From an uncultured Lachnospiraceae bacterium (GTDB taxonomy: Bacteria; Bacillota; Clostridia; Lachnospirales; Lachnospiraceae), in the NCBI GenBank assembly GCA_910579495.1, contig CAJTVD010000012.1:1-29691 (forward strand): a DNA stretch of 29,691 nt, read 5' to 3'. This document shows positions 9,176 through 16,115 of this stretch, piece after piece (the stretch's first letter is position 1; every line of letters begins with the position of its first letter). The position numbers and the translations under genes were made by a program. The notes under the pieces were generated by a model. The model did not search any database and was not told the DNA's origin. It saw only the letters and a list, made by a program, of their open reading frames with translations.

Positions 9176-10213
9176 TTAACCCTCTTCCACTTCCTGCCAT
9201 GGTCTTGCCTCATCCTTGCCCAGAACACGATAGGTCCTCACTGTCTCTTTTTCCAGCTTCTGCTGCATATACAATGCATCATACTCTGTCTTCCTTGTAT
9301 GATATTGTGTGTCCTGAAGCAACTTTCTATTCGCAGCAATCACATCTGCCATCAATCCAATCATCAATGTTAGAAAACCAATGATAATAAGCGTACATGC
9401 CAGAATCAAAGACTGCACATGTCCTCCTGACTTTCCAACCGCCATATAATAAAGAAACCGAAAACCAATCAGCATCCCCACTGTAATCGGCATTGCCGCC
9501 AAAAAGGTAAACGATTTTAATGGCTTATACATCATATACGCCCTCACGATGGTCAGCATGCTCTTCTTCACATACCCCCAGATACTGCTGAACAGCCTGG
9601 AAGGCCGAAGCTCTCCATTGGTATGCACCGGCACGCTTGTAATCGCAATCTTCTCCCTGCCTGCCTGTACAATGGTTTCCAATGTATATGTATAATCATT
9701 CACCACATTCAGCCGCATAGCCGCATCCCTGGAATAAGCCCGGAACCCGCTTGGCGCATCCGGTATATCTGTATTAGACGCCTTGCGCACCACCCAGCTT
9801 CCGAAATGCTGCAGCTTCTTTTTAATAAACGAAAAATGCTCAGTCTGGTCAATCGGCCTTGCCCCGATCACCATGTCCGCCTTGCCGTCCAAAATAGGTC
9901 GTATCAGGGTGGCAATATCATCCGCACAATACTGATTGTCCGCATCTGTATTCACAATAATATCCGCACCGTTTCTCAGGCAGCCGTCTATGCCTGCCAT
10001 AAATCCTTTGGCAAGCCCTTTATTCTGTTTGAAATTCACTACATGATGAACCCCCCACTTTTTCGCCACCTCCACGGTATTATCCTTGCTTCCATCGTTA
10101 ATAATCAGATATTCAATTTCATCAATGCCATCCAGTTTCTTGGGCAAATCATTTAAAGCAATCTCTAAGGTCTCCGCCTCGTTAAAACATGGAATCTGAA
10201 TAATCAGCTTCAT
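9176..10213 (-). CDS. GtrB/DPM-like polyprenyl-phosphate glycosyltransferase (GT2)
   Basis: 345 residues. The GT-A domain (1 to about 220) starts MKLIIQIPCFNEAETLEIAL and has LIINDGSKDNT, the metal-binding NTDADNQY (Asp90, Asp92) and SGFRAYSRDAAMRLN. Two C-terminal membrane helices follow at about 228-252 and 262-285, then a cytoplasmic tail. This is the layout of GtrB, CsbB and bacterial dolichyl-phosphate-mannose-synthase-like enzymes, which move a sugar from a nucleotide donor to undecaprenyl phosphate. The product would feed the GT-C-like enzyme encoded just upstream. I chose the ATG at 10213 over one ten codons earlier: GAAGAAGG lies 8 bases before it, and it avoids overlapping the preceding stop. 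Which sugar is loaded is unknown. Confidence 0.88.
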   Translation of the reverse strand: MKLIIQIPCFNEAETLEIALNDLPKKLDGIDEIEYLIINDGSKDNTVEVAKKWGVHHVVNFKQNKGLAKGFMAGIDGCLRNGADIIVNTDADNQYCADDIATLIRPILDGKADMVIGARPIDQTEHFSFIKKKLQHFGSWVVRKASNTDIPDAPSGFRAYSRDAAMRLNVVNDYTYTLETIVQAGREKIAITSVPVHTNGELRPSRLFSSIWGYVKKSMLTIVRAYMMYKPLKSFTFLAAMPITVGMLIGFRFLYYMAVGKSGGHVQSLILACTLIIIGFLTLMIGLMADVIAANRKLLQDTQYHTRKTEYDALYMQQKLEKETVRTYRVLGKDEARPWQEVEEG

Positions 10214-10226
10214 ACCAACACCTTCT

Positions 10227-12035
10227 TCACATATCCTGGTCATAGTACAGGCAAAATGTGTTTCCTCTCACTTTTTTCTCATACAATTCCTGCAGCCGTT
10301 CATCCAGTTCAGTCTCCACATAGGTAACCAGAAACCCATCTGGTTTTGCTGCTTCATCCAATATTTCTTCCTCTATCACATGGATCGGTTTCTCTGGAAG
10401 CTGCATCTGCAGAAAATCTATAAATTCCGGCTTTCCCTCATTCAGATAATAAATCTCATCATTTTCCTTGCCGCTATCCTTGATAGCATCTACGATTATA
10501 AAATTCTCAAAATTAGAGACATTTACTCTATAAGTATAGTGGTTGCTGATTTGAATCCCTGCAATCACTTCCGCCAGAAGGATCCCTGACAAAAGCCATT
10601 CAGTGCCTGTCCCTTCCCTGGCAAACCTGACCAGCAAACTGACCAATAGGATCATCCCCACTCCCAGCAGCCATGTATCCCTGAAAAACAGGAAAACATT
10701 AAAATCCTCTTCCCGAATCAAATAACTGAGGCCAGCGGCATGATAACCGCGCATCCCATTACGGTTTTCTGCTTCAATTACATTCAAAAGCAGTATTGTC
10801 ATAAATCCGGTAATCCCTGCTATTGAAGCCGTTATTGAAATCCAATGCCGGCTTCCCAGCATCACAGCCGCTCCCACGGCCATCATCACAGGAACCAATA
10901 GCTCATTGTACCTTCCATATACCAGGCAGTCAACAGAACCCGCCCGATACATATATATACTACAAATCAAAACTTCCCCAGCCACCGCCAGCAACAGGAA
11001 CACTGCGCCCCACTGCTTAAGTGCTGTCCCTTCCTTTTTCAATATCCCTTTCAACAGTAGGACTGCTTCCTTCATACACCAGCCCAAAGCCCAGTAAAAT
11101 AAACCAAAGCTGGATATCCCCAGGTAATACAGCTTTCCCATAACTTCCTTTAATAGCTGTATCATCCCTTTAACGGTTAAGATCTGTTCAAATTTCCCCC
11201 ACTGATTTCCATAATCGTTTATGGCCAGGGTACTATCTTCTGCATAAGAAAACACTTCCAGGACAGTATAATTTTTTAGCTGTAGCGCCATACCTCCCAT
11301 CAACGCCAGCACACCAATCATCACCAGAAGCTGCTTTCTCTTCCCCGCCCTAGTGATCCCCCAGACCATACAGGCAATCACACAGGCAATCACTACTCCC
11401 ACTGTGCGCATATGTACGCAATATATATAAATAAGTGAAACCGCTAGCAAAGCTGCTGTCAGCACTTTCGGCCTTTCTATAAACCAGAGAAACAAATATG
11501 TCACTAATGCAAACATAAAAAATAACAGTGCTTCTGCCATAGTCATCTGCATATAAAATATCCATGCCGGATAAAGAACCGCTATCCCGCCGATAAACGT
11601 TCTCTGCACCTTATTTGTTTCCGGAAACATCTTTTTGCAAATTCCCTGCAACAGGAAAACACTGCCACACATAAACAGCATATTAACAAATACGGCAATC
11701 CGGTAAGCAATCACACCGTCCGGTGCCCATCTCAAAATCGGGATCAAAATCAAGCTATAACCAAAAGAATAATATGATCCCAGAGAAGCAACTTCTGACC
11801 AGTCGTATCCCACAGCGTTTGCCGCGCTTGCCCAATAACCAAACTCATCTGGATAAAGGGAAAAGCTGCATATTTTCTGAGAGCCATACTGGTAAATACA
11901 TAATAAAATCAGCAAAATCAATATCTGATAAATATTGATATTTTTTGTTTTCAAGGTATTTGATACTTTCTCTTTTAGGGAGAAGCTGCCTGGCAAGGCA
12001 GCCCCTCTCTGGCATTTTATTTGGTTTAAGTCCAC
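10227..12035 (-). CDS. GT-C-like polytopic membrane glycosyltransferase
   Basis: 602 residues with about 11-12 helices and a soluble C-terminal portion of about 90 residues. The first extracytoplasmic loop has the acidic pair in FSLYPDEFGYWASAANAVGY. Further landmarks are YDWSEVASLGSYYSFGY, HMRTVGVV and LVYGRYNELLVPV. The layout matches GT-C enzymes of the PMT/ArnT type, which take a sugar from a polyprenyl-phosphate carrier outside the membrane. The next gene makes such a carrier, which strengthens the call. It is paralogous to the protein at 402-2228. The start is doubtful: the GTG at 12035 has a poor ribosome binding site, and a strong hairpin (11977-12010) falls in the first codons. TTG codons at about residues 14 and 29 are alternatives; the first is preceded by AGAGGGG. 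Confidence 0.78.
   Translation of the reverse strand: MDLNQIKCQRGAALPGSFSLKEKVSNTLKTKNINIYQILILLILLCIYQYGSQKICSFSLYPDEFGYWASAANAVGYDWSEVASLGSYYSFGYSLILIPILRWAPDGVIAYRIAVFVNMLFMCGSVFLLQGICKKMFPETNKVQRTFIGGIAVLYPAWIFYMQMTMAEALLFFMFALVTYLFLWFIERPKVLTAALLAVSLIYIYCVHMRTVGVVIACVIACMVWGITRAGKRKQLLVMIGVLALMGGMALQLKNYTVLEVFSYAEDSTLAINDYGNQWGKFEQILTVKGMIQLLKEVMGKLYYLGISSFGLFYWALGWCMKEAVLLLKGILKKEGTALKQWGAVFLLLAVAGEVLICSIYMYRAGSVDCLVYGRYNELLVPVMMAVGAAVMLGSRHWISITASIAGITGFMTILLLNVIEAENRNGMRGYHAAGLSYLIREEDFNVFLFFRDTWLLGVGMILLVSLLVRFAREGTGTEWLLSGILLAEVIAGIQISNHYTYRVNVSNFENFIIVDAIKDSGKENDEIYYLNEGKPEFIDFLQMQLPEKPIHVIEEEILDEAAKPDGFLVTYVETELDERLQELYEKKVRGNTFCLYYDQDM
11977..12010 (-). promoter_or_regulatory. 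Strong stem-loop at the secreted-protein / GT-C gene junction
   Basis: GCTGCCT (11985-11991) and AGGCAGC (11996-12002) form a 7-bp stem with a 4-base loop. After a 2x2 internal loop the stem continues for about 6 more pairs (AGGGAG against CTCTCT, one G-T pair). On the minus-strand transcript it starts about 30 bases after the stop of the secreted protein. No U-tract follows, so it is not a standard terminator; it could stabilise the upstream message, mark a processing site or limit translation of the GT-C gene. Confidence 0.55.
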
Positions 12036-12038
12036 TAA

Positions 12039-12719
12039 TTAGTACCTGATGATAGCGTATGCGCCTGCTCCGCCTGTGGTATTGAAGGTAATCGTGTTAG
12101 GATTCTCATCAAGGTCAGGAAGAATAGTCACAACACCGCCTGCACGTACACGTACCATAGCAAAAGTAGCGCCACCCTTTGCAAAGTTTCCAGGGATACC
12201 TAATGCAATGCTGATTTCAGCGCCATCGCTGGAAAGAAGGCTGTACTTGCCGCCTGCCATCTTACCAAGCTCAATGTTAACCATAGGGCCAACAGTAGCT
12301 CCCTGGGAAGCAGCAGCCATGTCGATTGCCTGTTTTGCTAAAGTGCTCTTCTTAGGATCAAGGTTAGAGAACTTTGCATAAGGAACTTCGCCGCCTGTAA
12401 GGCCATAGCCCTGTGCAATTGTTGTTACGCTGGTGGTAATAGCGGTTCCGTTTACGCTTGTTGCAAGATAAGATCCGCGTGTGCTTGTCTTAACCCCTGC
12501 AACAGAGCTTGTGTGGGGAACCTCTGCTACTGTTGAAATTGTGCTTCCTTCTGAAGAACTTCCAGAAGAAGCAACAGATGTACTGGACTCAATGATCTCT
12601 TCTACAATTGATTCTGTAGAACCTGTCGTTGTAGTCGCTCCAACGCTCATCACGGGAGCCATTACAAGTGAGACAGCCAATGCGCCAGTAAGCATCTTTT
12701 TGATGATACTTGCTTTCAT
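12039..12719 (-). CDS. Secreted Ser/Thr-rich protein, unknown function
   Basis: 226 residues. A clear Sec signal peptide (MKASIIKKMLTGALAVSLVM, cut near SVGA) leads into a Ser/Thr-rich, low-complexity stretch of about 45 residues (TTTTGSTESIVEEI and SSTSVASSGSSSEGSTIST). A compact domain of about 140 residues follows, ending GGVVTILPDLDENP and GGAGAYAIIRY; it looks beta-rich and is not one I can name. There is no membrane anchor, sortase motif or S-layer domain, so it should be released or held non-covalently. Start: of two adjacent ATGs (12722, 12719) I chose the inner, 8 bases from GGAGG; an upstream in-frame ATG overlaps that site. It is first in an operon with two glycosylation-type enzymes, and the Ser/Thr stretch is an obvious possible O-glycosylation acceptor (inference). 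Confidence 0.8.
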   Translation of the reverse strand: MKASIIKKMLTGALAVSLVMAPVMSVGATTTTGSTESIVEEIIESSTSVASSGSSSEGSTISTVAEVPHTSSVAGVKTSTRGSYLATSVNGTAITTSVTTIAQGYGLTGGEVPYAKFSNLDPKKSTLAKQAIDMAAASQGATVGPMVNIELGKMAGGKYSLLSSDGAEISIALGIPGNFAKGGATFAMVRVRAGGVVTILPDLDENPNTITFNTTGGAGAYAIIRY

Positions 12720-12749
12720 CATTCTCTCCTCCATTTCAAATGTGTATTT

Positions 12750-12792
12750 GCGGACCGAAGAGCCCTGCCAAAGGCGCTGTCGGAATAACCGC
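12750..12792 (-). promoter_or_regulatory. Structured 5' leader hairpin before the secreted-protein gene
   Basis: On the minus strand GCGG..CCGA..AGC-GCC-TTT-GGC..GCT..TCGG..CCGC forms nested stems (GCGG/CCGC, CCGA/TCGG, AGC/GCT, GCC/GGC) broken by bulges, in a transcribed leader of about 125 bases. The pairing is seen directly. I cannot match it to a known riboswitch class; it may control translation or message stability. Confidence 0.55.
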
Positions 12793-12852
12793 CACTTCTA
12801 AGCTACCTGTACATCTATAATTATAAATGCTATTTTCGATAGCTCTTTAAAG

Positions 12853-12881
12853 AGTATATGCTATTACTGATATATTTTCAA
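12853..12881 (-). promoter_or_regulatory. Sigma-A promoter of the secreted-protein/glycosylation operon
   Basis: TTGAAA (12876-12881) and TATACT (12853-12858) on the minus strand, separated by exactly 17 bases in AT-rich surroundings. Transcription should start near 12846, leaving a leader of about 125 bases that includes the hairpin at 12750-12792. Confidence 0.75.
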
Positions 12882-12953
12882 GTATTTTTTTTAAAATCTT
12901 TGTAATTACATAAATTTTCTATTTTAGTAAATCCCTGCATTCCAAACTTTTAA

Positions 12954-14669
12954 TCAAACCTCTTCAAATACAGCCTTACAGTCCTTCCTGCAGCAGGCAA
13001 TGCCGCATTTTATGATCTTCTTCATTCCATCTGAATATAAATATTGGGCATAATCCATTTTTTCAATCTGCTCCATAGCTGCCATGCAGCCAGCTTCCAG
13101 CTTTCCATCCTCTGCATATTTTACTTCTATTACTATACCAGTCCTCTCATGGAGAATCTCTATCACAATATCCGCATATCCTTTACCGCTTTCTCTGTTT
13201 GATATCACCTTCCATTCTTCTTTGGAGCGCAGCAATCCCAGAAGAAAACCATGATAGAAATTTTCCTTTAGCTCTTTCCTGACGGCAGTGTCCCTGATGC
13301 TGACAGTTTCACTCAAATATTCGTTTAACAGCGACTGTACCTTTTCCCCATTACATTTTTTGAAAGCTTCACAAAATTCTTTCAGTCTCTCCCCATCTTC
13401 CCTTGCTTTTTTCTGCATCCAGTCTCTTATCTGTAACATAAAAATATTATGGATCTCCCTGTTTGGAATAACCAGGCGATACATGTTCCCCAAAGCTTCC
13501 CCCCGCCGGGTCAGGTAACCGGTAAGAAAAAGAATACTCCAAACATTTTCAATATTGTCATACAATTCCCTGTAAGTCAAATCTTCCGGTATCATTTTTA
13601 CAATAGATTCTCCTGCAATCAGGCGCTCAACCTCCTCCCTGGTACTTGCATTTGCCTTTTCAAGAAGTCTTCTTATCACATCATTGCTACTGGTATTCGT
13701 CCAGTAATCTTGGGGAGGGAAGTTGGGTTTTACTTGCAGTTTATCCACATAGCTAATTACATCCCAGGGACAATACACATCTGTGTCTCCAAAACAATAA
13801 CCATCATACCATTGTTTAATGACATCATGTTGACCCATAAGCCCATAATAATCCAACATCCTGCTAACTTCTTCATCAGTAAAACCAAAACCTGCGCTGC
13901 ATTCTTCATCCGTTATCGAATAAGTCTTCAGATTGTTCAGCCCTGTAAAAACACTTTCCTTTGATACCCGTAAACACCCTGTCAGAACCGCAAAATAGAT
14001 ACTTTCATTGGTCTTGAGCGCTTGCTCAAACATGTTGCGTATCAGGACAATCATCTGTCCATAATACCCCTGCTCATTTGCTTTTGCCAAAGGGACATCA
14101 TACTCGTCAATCAAAATGACTGCCTTTCTGCCATAATGTTTTTCCAGAAGTATGGACAATGTTTTCAGGCTCCCCATCAGCACCACATCTGACATTGCAT
14201 AAATATTTTGGCCTGTTTGGTCAACTGCAATCAATTGCCTGTATACTTCTTTTTCCTCCACAGTAATCTTATTGCTGTCCAATAAATCGTAAAATCTCAT
14301 GGCCTCATTACCAATAACAGAACACATCAGTGACCGTGCAGTTGCATAATCGGCTCCATTTGCACTCTTTAAGCTGATAGAAATAACCGGGAATTTTCCC
14401 ATATATTTTTCACAAAGGGCAGTTTCCCTGGAAATGGCAAGGCCGTCAAATATTGATTTGTCGCCATTTATCTCAAAAAAGCACTTGAGCATAGATATAT
14501 TAATAGTTTTTCCGAACCGCCTTGGGCGGGTAAACAAATTGACCTTTCCACGCCTGCGCAGCAGTTCCTTAATCATAAATGTTTTATCTACATAATAAAA
14601 TTCCTCTGTACGGATTTCCTCAAAGCTTTCAATTCCAATAGGAAGCATTTTCTTTTCAGCATCTCCCAT
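12954..14669 (-). CDS. AAA-ATPase-like / PD-(D/E)XK nuclease-like protein (PF09820 + PF08011)
   Basis: 571 residues. The N-terminal domain begins LPIGIESFEEIRTEEFYYVD and has a Walker A-like RPRRFGKT (about 48-55) and Walker B VILIDEYDVP (about 184-193), as in the AAA-ATPase_like family. The C-terminal domain carries the PD-(D/E)XK core: GYADIVIE (Asp about 500) and IVIEVKYAED (Glu-Val-Lys about 515-517). The family is greatly expanded in gut Firmicutes and Bacteroidetes, and its role is unsettled; mobile-element or defence links have been proposed. Start: ATG with GAGAGGAG about 11 bases upstream. It begins 30 bases after the NYN-LOTUS stop, so the pair is probably one operon. Both enzymatic motifs look intact. 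No obvious terminator follows. Confidence 0.85.
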   Translation of the reverse strand: MGDAEKKMLPIGIESFEEIRTEEFYYVDKTFMIKELLRRRGKVNLFTRPRRFGKTINISMLKCFFEINGDKSIFDGLAISRETALCEKYMGKFPVISISLKSANGADYATARSLMCSVIGNEAMRFYDLLDSNKITVEEKEVYRQLIAVDQTGQNIYAMSDVVLMGSLKTLSILLEKHYGRKAVILIDEYDVPLAKANEQGYYGQMIVLIRNMFEQALKTNESIYFAVLTGCLRVSKESVFTGLNNLKTYSITDEECSAGFGFTDEEVSRMLDYYGLMGQHDVIKQWYDGYCFGDTDVYCPWDVISYVDKLQVKPNFPPQDYWTNTSSNDVIRRLLEKANASTREEVERLIAGESIVKMIPEDLTYRELYDNIENVWSILFLTGYLTRRGEALGNMYRLVIPNREIHNIFMLQIRDWMQKKAREDGERLKEFCEAFKKCNGEKVQSLLNEYLSETVSIRDTAVRKELKENFYHGFLLGLLRSKEEWKVISNRESGKGYADIVIEILHERTGIVIEVKYAEDGKLEAGCMAAMEQIEKMDYAQYLYSDGMKKIIKCGIACCRKDCKAVFEEV

Positions 14670-14699
14670 TTTCCATGGCGCTCCTCTCCTTTAGGCAAA

Positions 14700-15626
14700 T
14701 TATCTCTCCCTTGCCCTTTTCCTGTCGCTCTTATCCTGGTAAAGCTCCACATCCCCCATCCCCTGTACAAACTTAGAGAACTGGCTATAGCCAAAATCCT
14801 TCAAGTTAAAGTTGGCGAATTTGTTATATACCCGGTTGCTCAGCTCGCTGATCCCAATACCCTTTTTGCCTGACTTGCGTATAATTTCCCTTATATAATT
14901 CCTGATTTCTTCCTGGGACTGTTCGTTATCCCTTAGGGAAATGGTAATCACATTCTGGCGTTTTTCTAAAAGGAACAGGCCAGCATCCTCCACAAATTTG
15001 GAAAGCAGGCTGTATCCATAATTTCTCACGTCAAAATCAGGATACATATTTACCAGCCGGTTTCCCACTGCCGCAAGTTCAACGCTCTTGCCTTTATTTT
15101 CATTTTCATTAATGATATTGGTGATGGCATTGTAAATCACTTCCCTGCTGATGGAATTTTCTGTATTGTCCTTGCTTTCTGCATCTTCATCCTGATTACC
15201 CAGATTTTCCAGATTGACAAACCGGGTACATGCCACCCTGAAGGAGCGGGGCGTTTTCTCTTCTCCCATGCCAATGACTTCCATACCGGACTCCCGGAGA
15301 CGGCTTGCCAGCCGGGTAAAATCGCTGTCACTGGAGACAATGCAGAACCCGTCCACATTTCCGGTATAAAGAATGTCCATGGCATCAATAATCAATGTGG
15401 AGTCTGTGGCATTCTTTCCCACTGTGTTACTGAACTGCTGCACTGGTATCACAGAATTTTCCAAAAGTTCTCCTTTCCATTTGTTTGCCTGGGTGCTGGT
15501 CCAGTCCCCATATATTCTCTTATAGGTAGTAATGCCATAGGTTGATAGCTCTTCCAGAATATCCCCTATATATTTTGCTGATATGTTATCTGCATCAATG
15601 AGCAAGGCAAAACGCTTATTTTCCAT
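14700..15626 (-). CDS. NYN-domain RNase-like protein with two LOTUS/OST-HTH domains
   Basis: 308 residues. The NYN (PIN-like, LabA/DUF88) domain covers about 1-140 with the acidic site Asp11/Asp13 (FALLIDADNIS), Asp75 (KNATDSTLIIDAMD) and Asp100/Asp102 (CIVSSDSDFTRLASRLRESG). A charged linker is followed by two similar OST-HTH/LOTUS repeats, marked by FDVRNYGYSLLSKFVEDAG (about 198-216) and FNLKDFGYSQFSKFVQGMG (about 273-291). NYN domains are predicted metal-dependent ribonucleases and LOTUS domains bind RNA, so a structured or G-rich RNA is the likely substrate (family knowledge). Start: ATG with AGGAGGA 6-7 bases upstream. It has its own promoter and precedes the AAA/PD-(D/E)XK gene. Confidence 0.9.
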   Translation of the reverse strand: MENKRFALLIDADNISAKYIGDILEELSTYGITTYKRIYGDWTSTQANKWKGELLENSVIPVQQFSNTVGKNATDSTLIIDAMDILYTGNVDGFCIVSSDSDFTRLASRLRESGMEVIGMGEEKTPRSFRVACTRFVNLENLGNQDEDAESKDNTENSISREVIYNAITNIINENENKGKSVELAAVGNRLVNMYPDFDVRNYGYSLLSKFVEDAGLFLLEKRQNVITISLRDNEQSQEEIRNYIREIIRKSGKKGIGISELSNRVYNKFANFNLKDFGYSQFSKFVQGMGDVELYQDKSDRKRARER

Positions 15627-15668
15627 GCAATCCTCCTGACTGTGGTTGTCAATATTTTCTATTGTATC

Positions 15669-15697
15669 ATTATATCATATAAAAAAATCCCATACAA
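15669..15697 (-). promoter_or_regulatory. Sigma-A promoter of the NYN-LOTUS gene
   Basis: TTGTAT (15692-15697) and TATAAT (15669-15674) on the minus strand, 17 bases apart, with an extended -10 (TGATATAAT). The -35 box lies inside the stem of the terminator at 15681-15713. Confidence 0.75.
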
Positions 15698-15713
15698 TCA
15701 ATTTGTATGGGAT
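15681..15713 (-). terminator. Rho-independent terminator of the small Rpn-tail gene
   Basis: On the minus strand ATCCCATACAA and TTGTATGGGAT (15687-15713) form a perfect 11-bp stem with a 5-base loop, directly followed by seven T residues. It lies 31 bases past the small gene. Confidence 0.9.
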
Positions 15714-15744
15714 CCCGGATTTCCATATTAAAAAGGAATGCCTC

Positions 15745-15960
15745 TTATATTTCCCTTAATTTTAAAGCTTTCTCTACTAAGTCATCCCCAATTTCTGCCA
15801 GACGCTGTGCCTCACTCTCAGGTATACCCGCCCCAAGTAAATTAAGAAATACCCTGATGCCTTTTTCAGTCCTTCCTTCCTCCCTCCCCTCTGCTTTTCC
15901 CTCTGCTCTTCCTTCATTCTTAATTCTTCTGGCGTTCGTTTCTAATAATGTTCCACCCAT
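15745..15960 (-). CDS. Small charged protein resembling the C-terminal tail of Rpn-family nucleases
   Basis: 71 residues starting MGGTLLETNARRIKNEGRAE. A charged repeat (RAEGKAEGREEGRTEKG) is followed by a short helical end (GIPESEAQRLAEIGDDLVEK). Such Glu/Gly/Lys/Arg repeats are typical of the C-terminal tails of Rpn/PD-(D/E)XK recombination-promoting nucleases in this group of bacteria; no nuclease domain is present here. I chose the ATG at 15960, 11 bases after AAGGAG, over a GTG seven codons earlier that overlaps this site. The gene sits between two strong terminators, so it is its own transcription unit. It may be a stand-alone small protein or the relic of a deleted larger gene. Confidence 0.6.
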   Translation of the reverse strand: MGGTLLETNARRIKNEGRAEGKAEGREEGRTEKGIRVFLNLLGAGIPESEAQRLAEIGDDLVEKALKLREI

Positions 15961-16030
15961 AACTATATCCACTCCTTTCACAAAGCCGGCTCACGGAGCG
16001 CGACAGTGTTTATTCCAATAAGCTGCTTCA

Positions 16031-16080
16031 TAAAAAATATAGTGAAGGACAAATTATTTTGTCCTTCACTATATTTTTTA
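16031..16080 (-). terminator. Terminator of the decarboxylase operon (bidirectional form)
   Basis: ATATAGTGAAGGACAAA (16037-16053) pairs perfectly with TTTGTCCTTCACTATAT (16058-16074), loop of 4. Runs of A before and T after the stem let it work in either direction. It lies about 40 bases after the oadA stop. Confidence 0.9.
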
Positions 16081-16115
16081 GCTTTATTCGTCCTTCCACC
16101 AAAAATTCTTGCAGG

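Noticed and set aside
9623..10156. 177-codon plus-strand open frame
   Set aside because: Antisense to the clearly recognisable GtrB/DPM-like gene; composition typical of a shadow frame.
12750..12792. Cyclic di-GMP-I riboswitch before the secreted-protein gene
   Set aside because: The hallmark GAAA tetraloop/receptor and GACGCAAAGCC core are absent.
15978..16031. 17-codon leader frame (MKQLIGINTVALREPAL) before the small Rpn-tail gene
   Set aside because: No ribosome binding site, and its ATG follows directly on the terminator T-run; too short to support.
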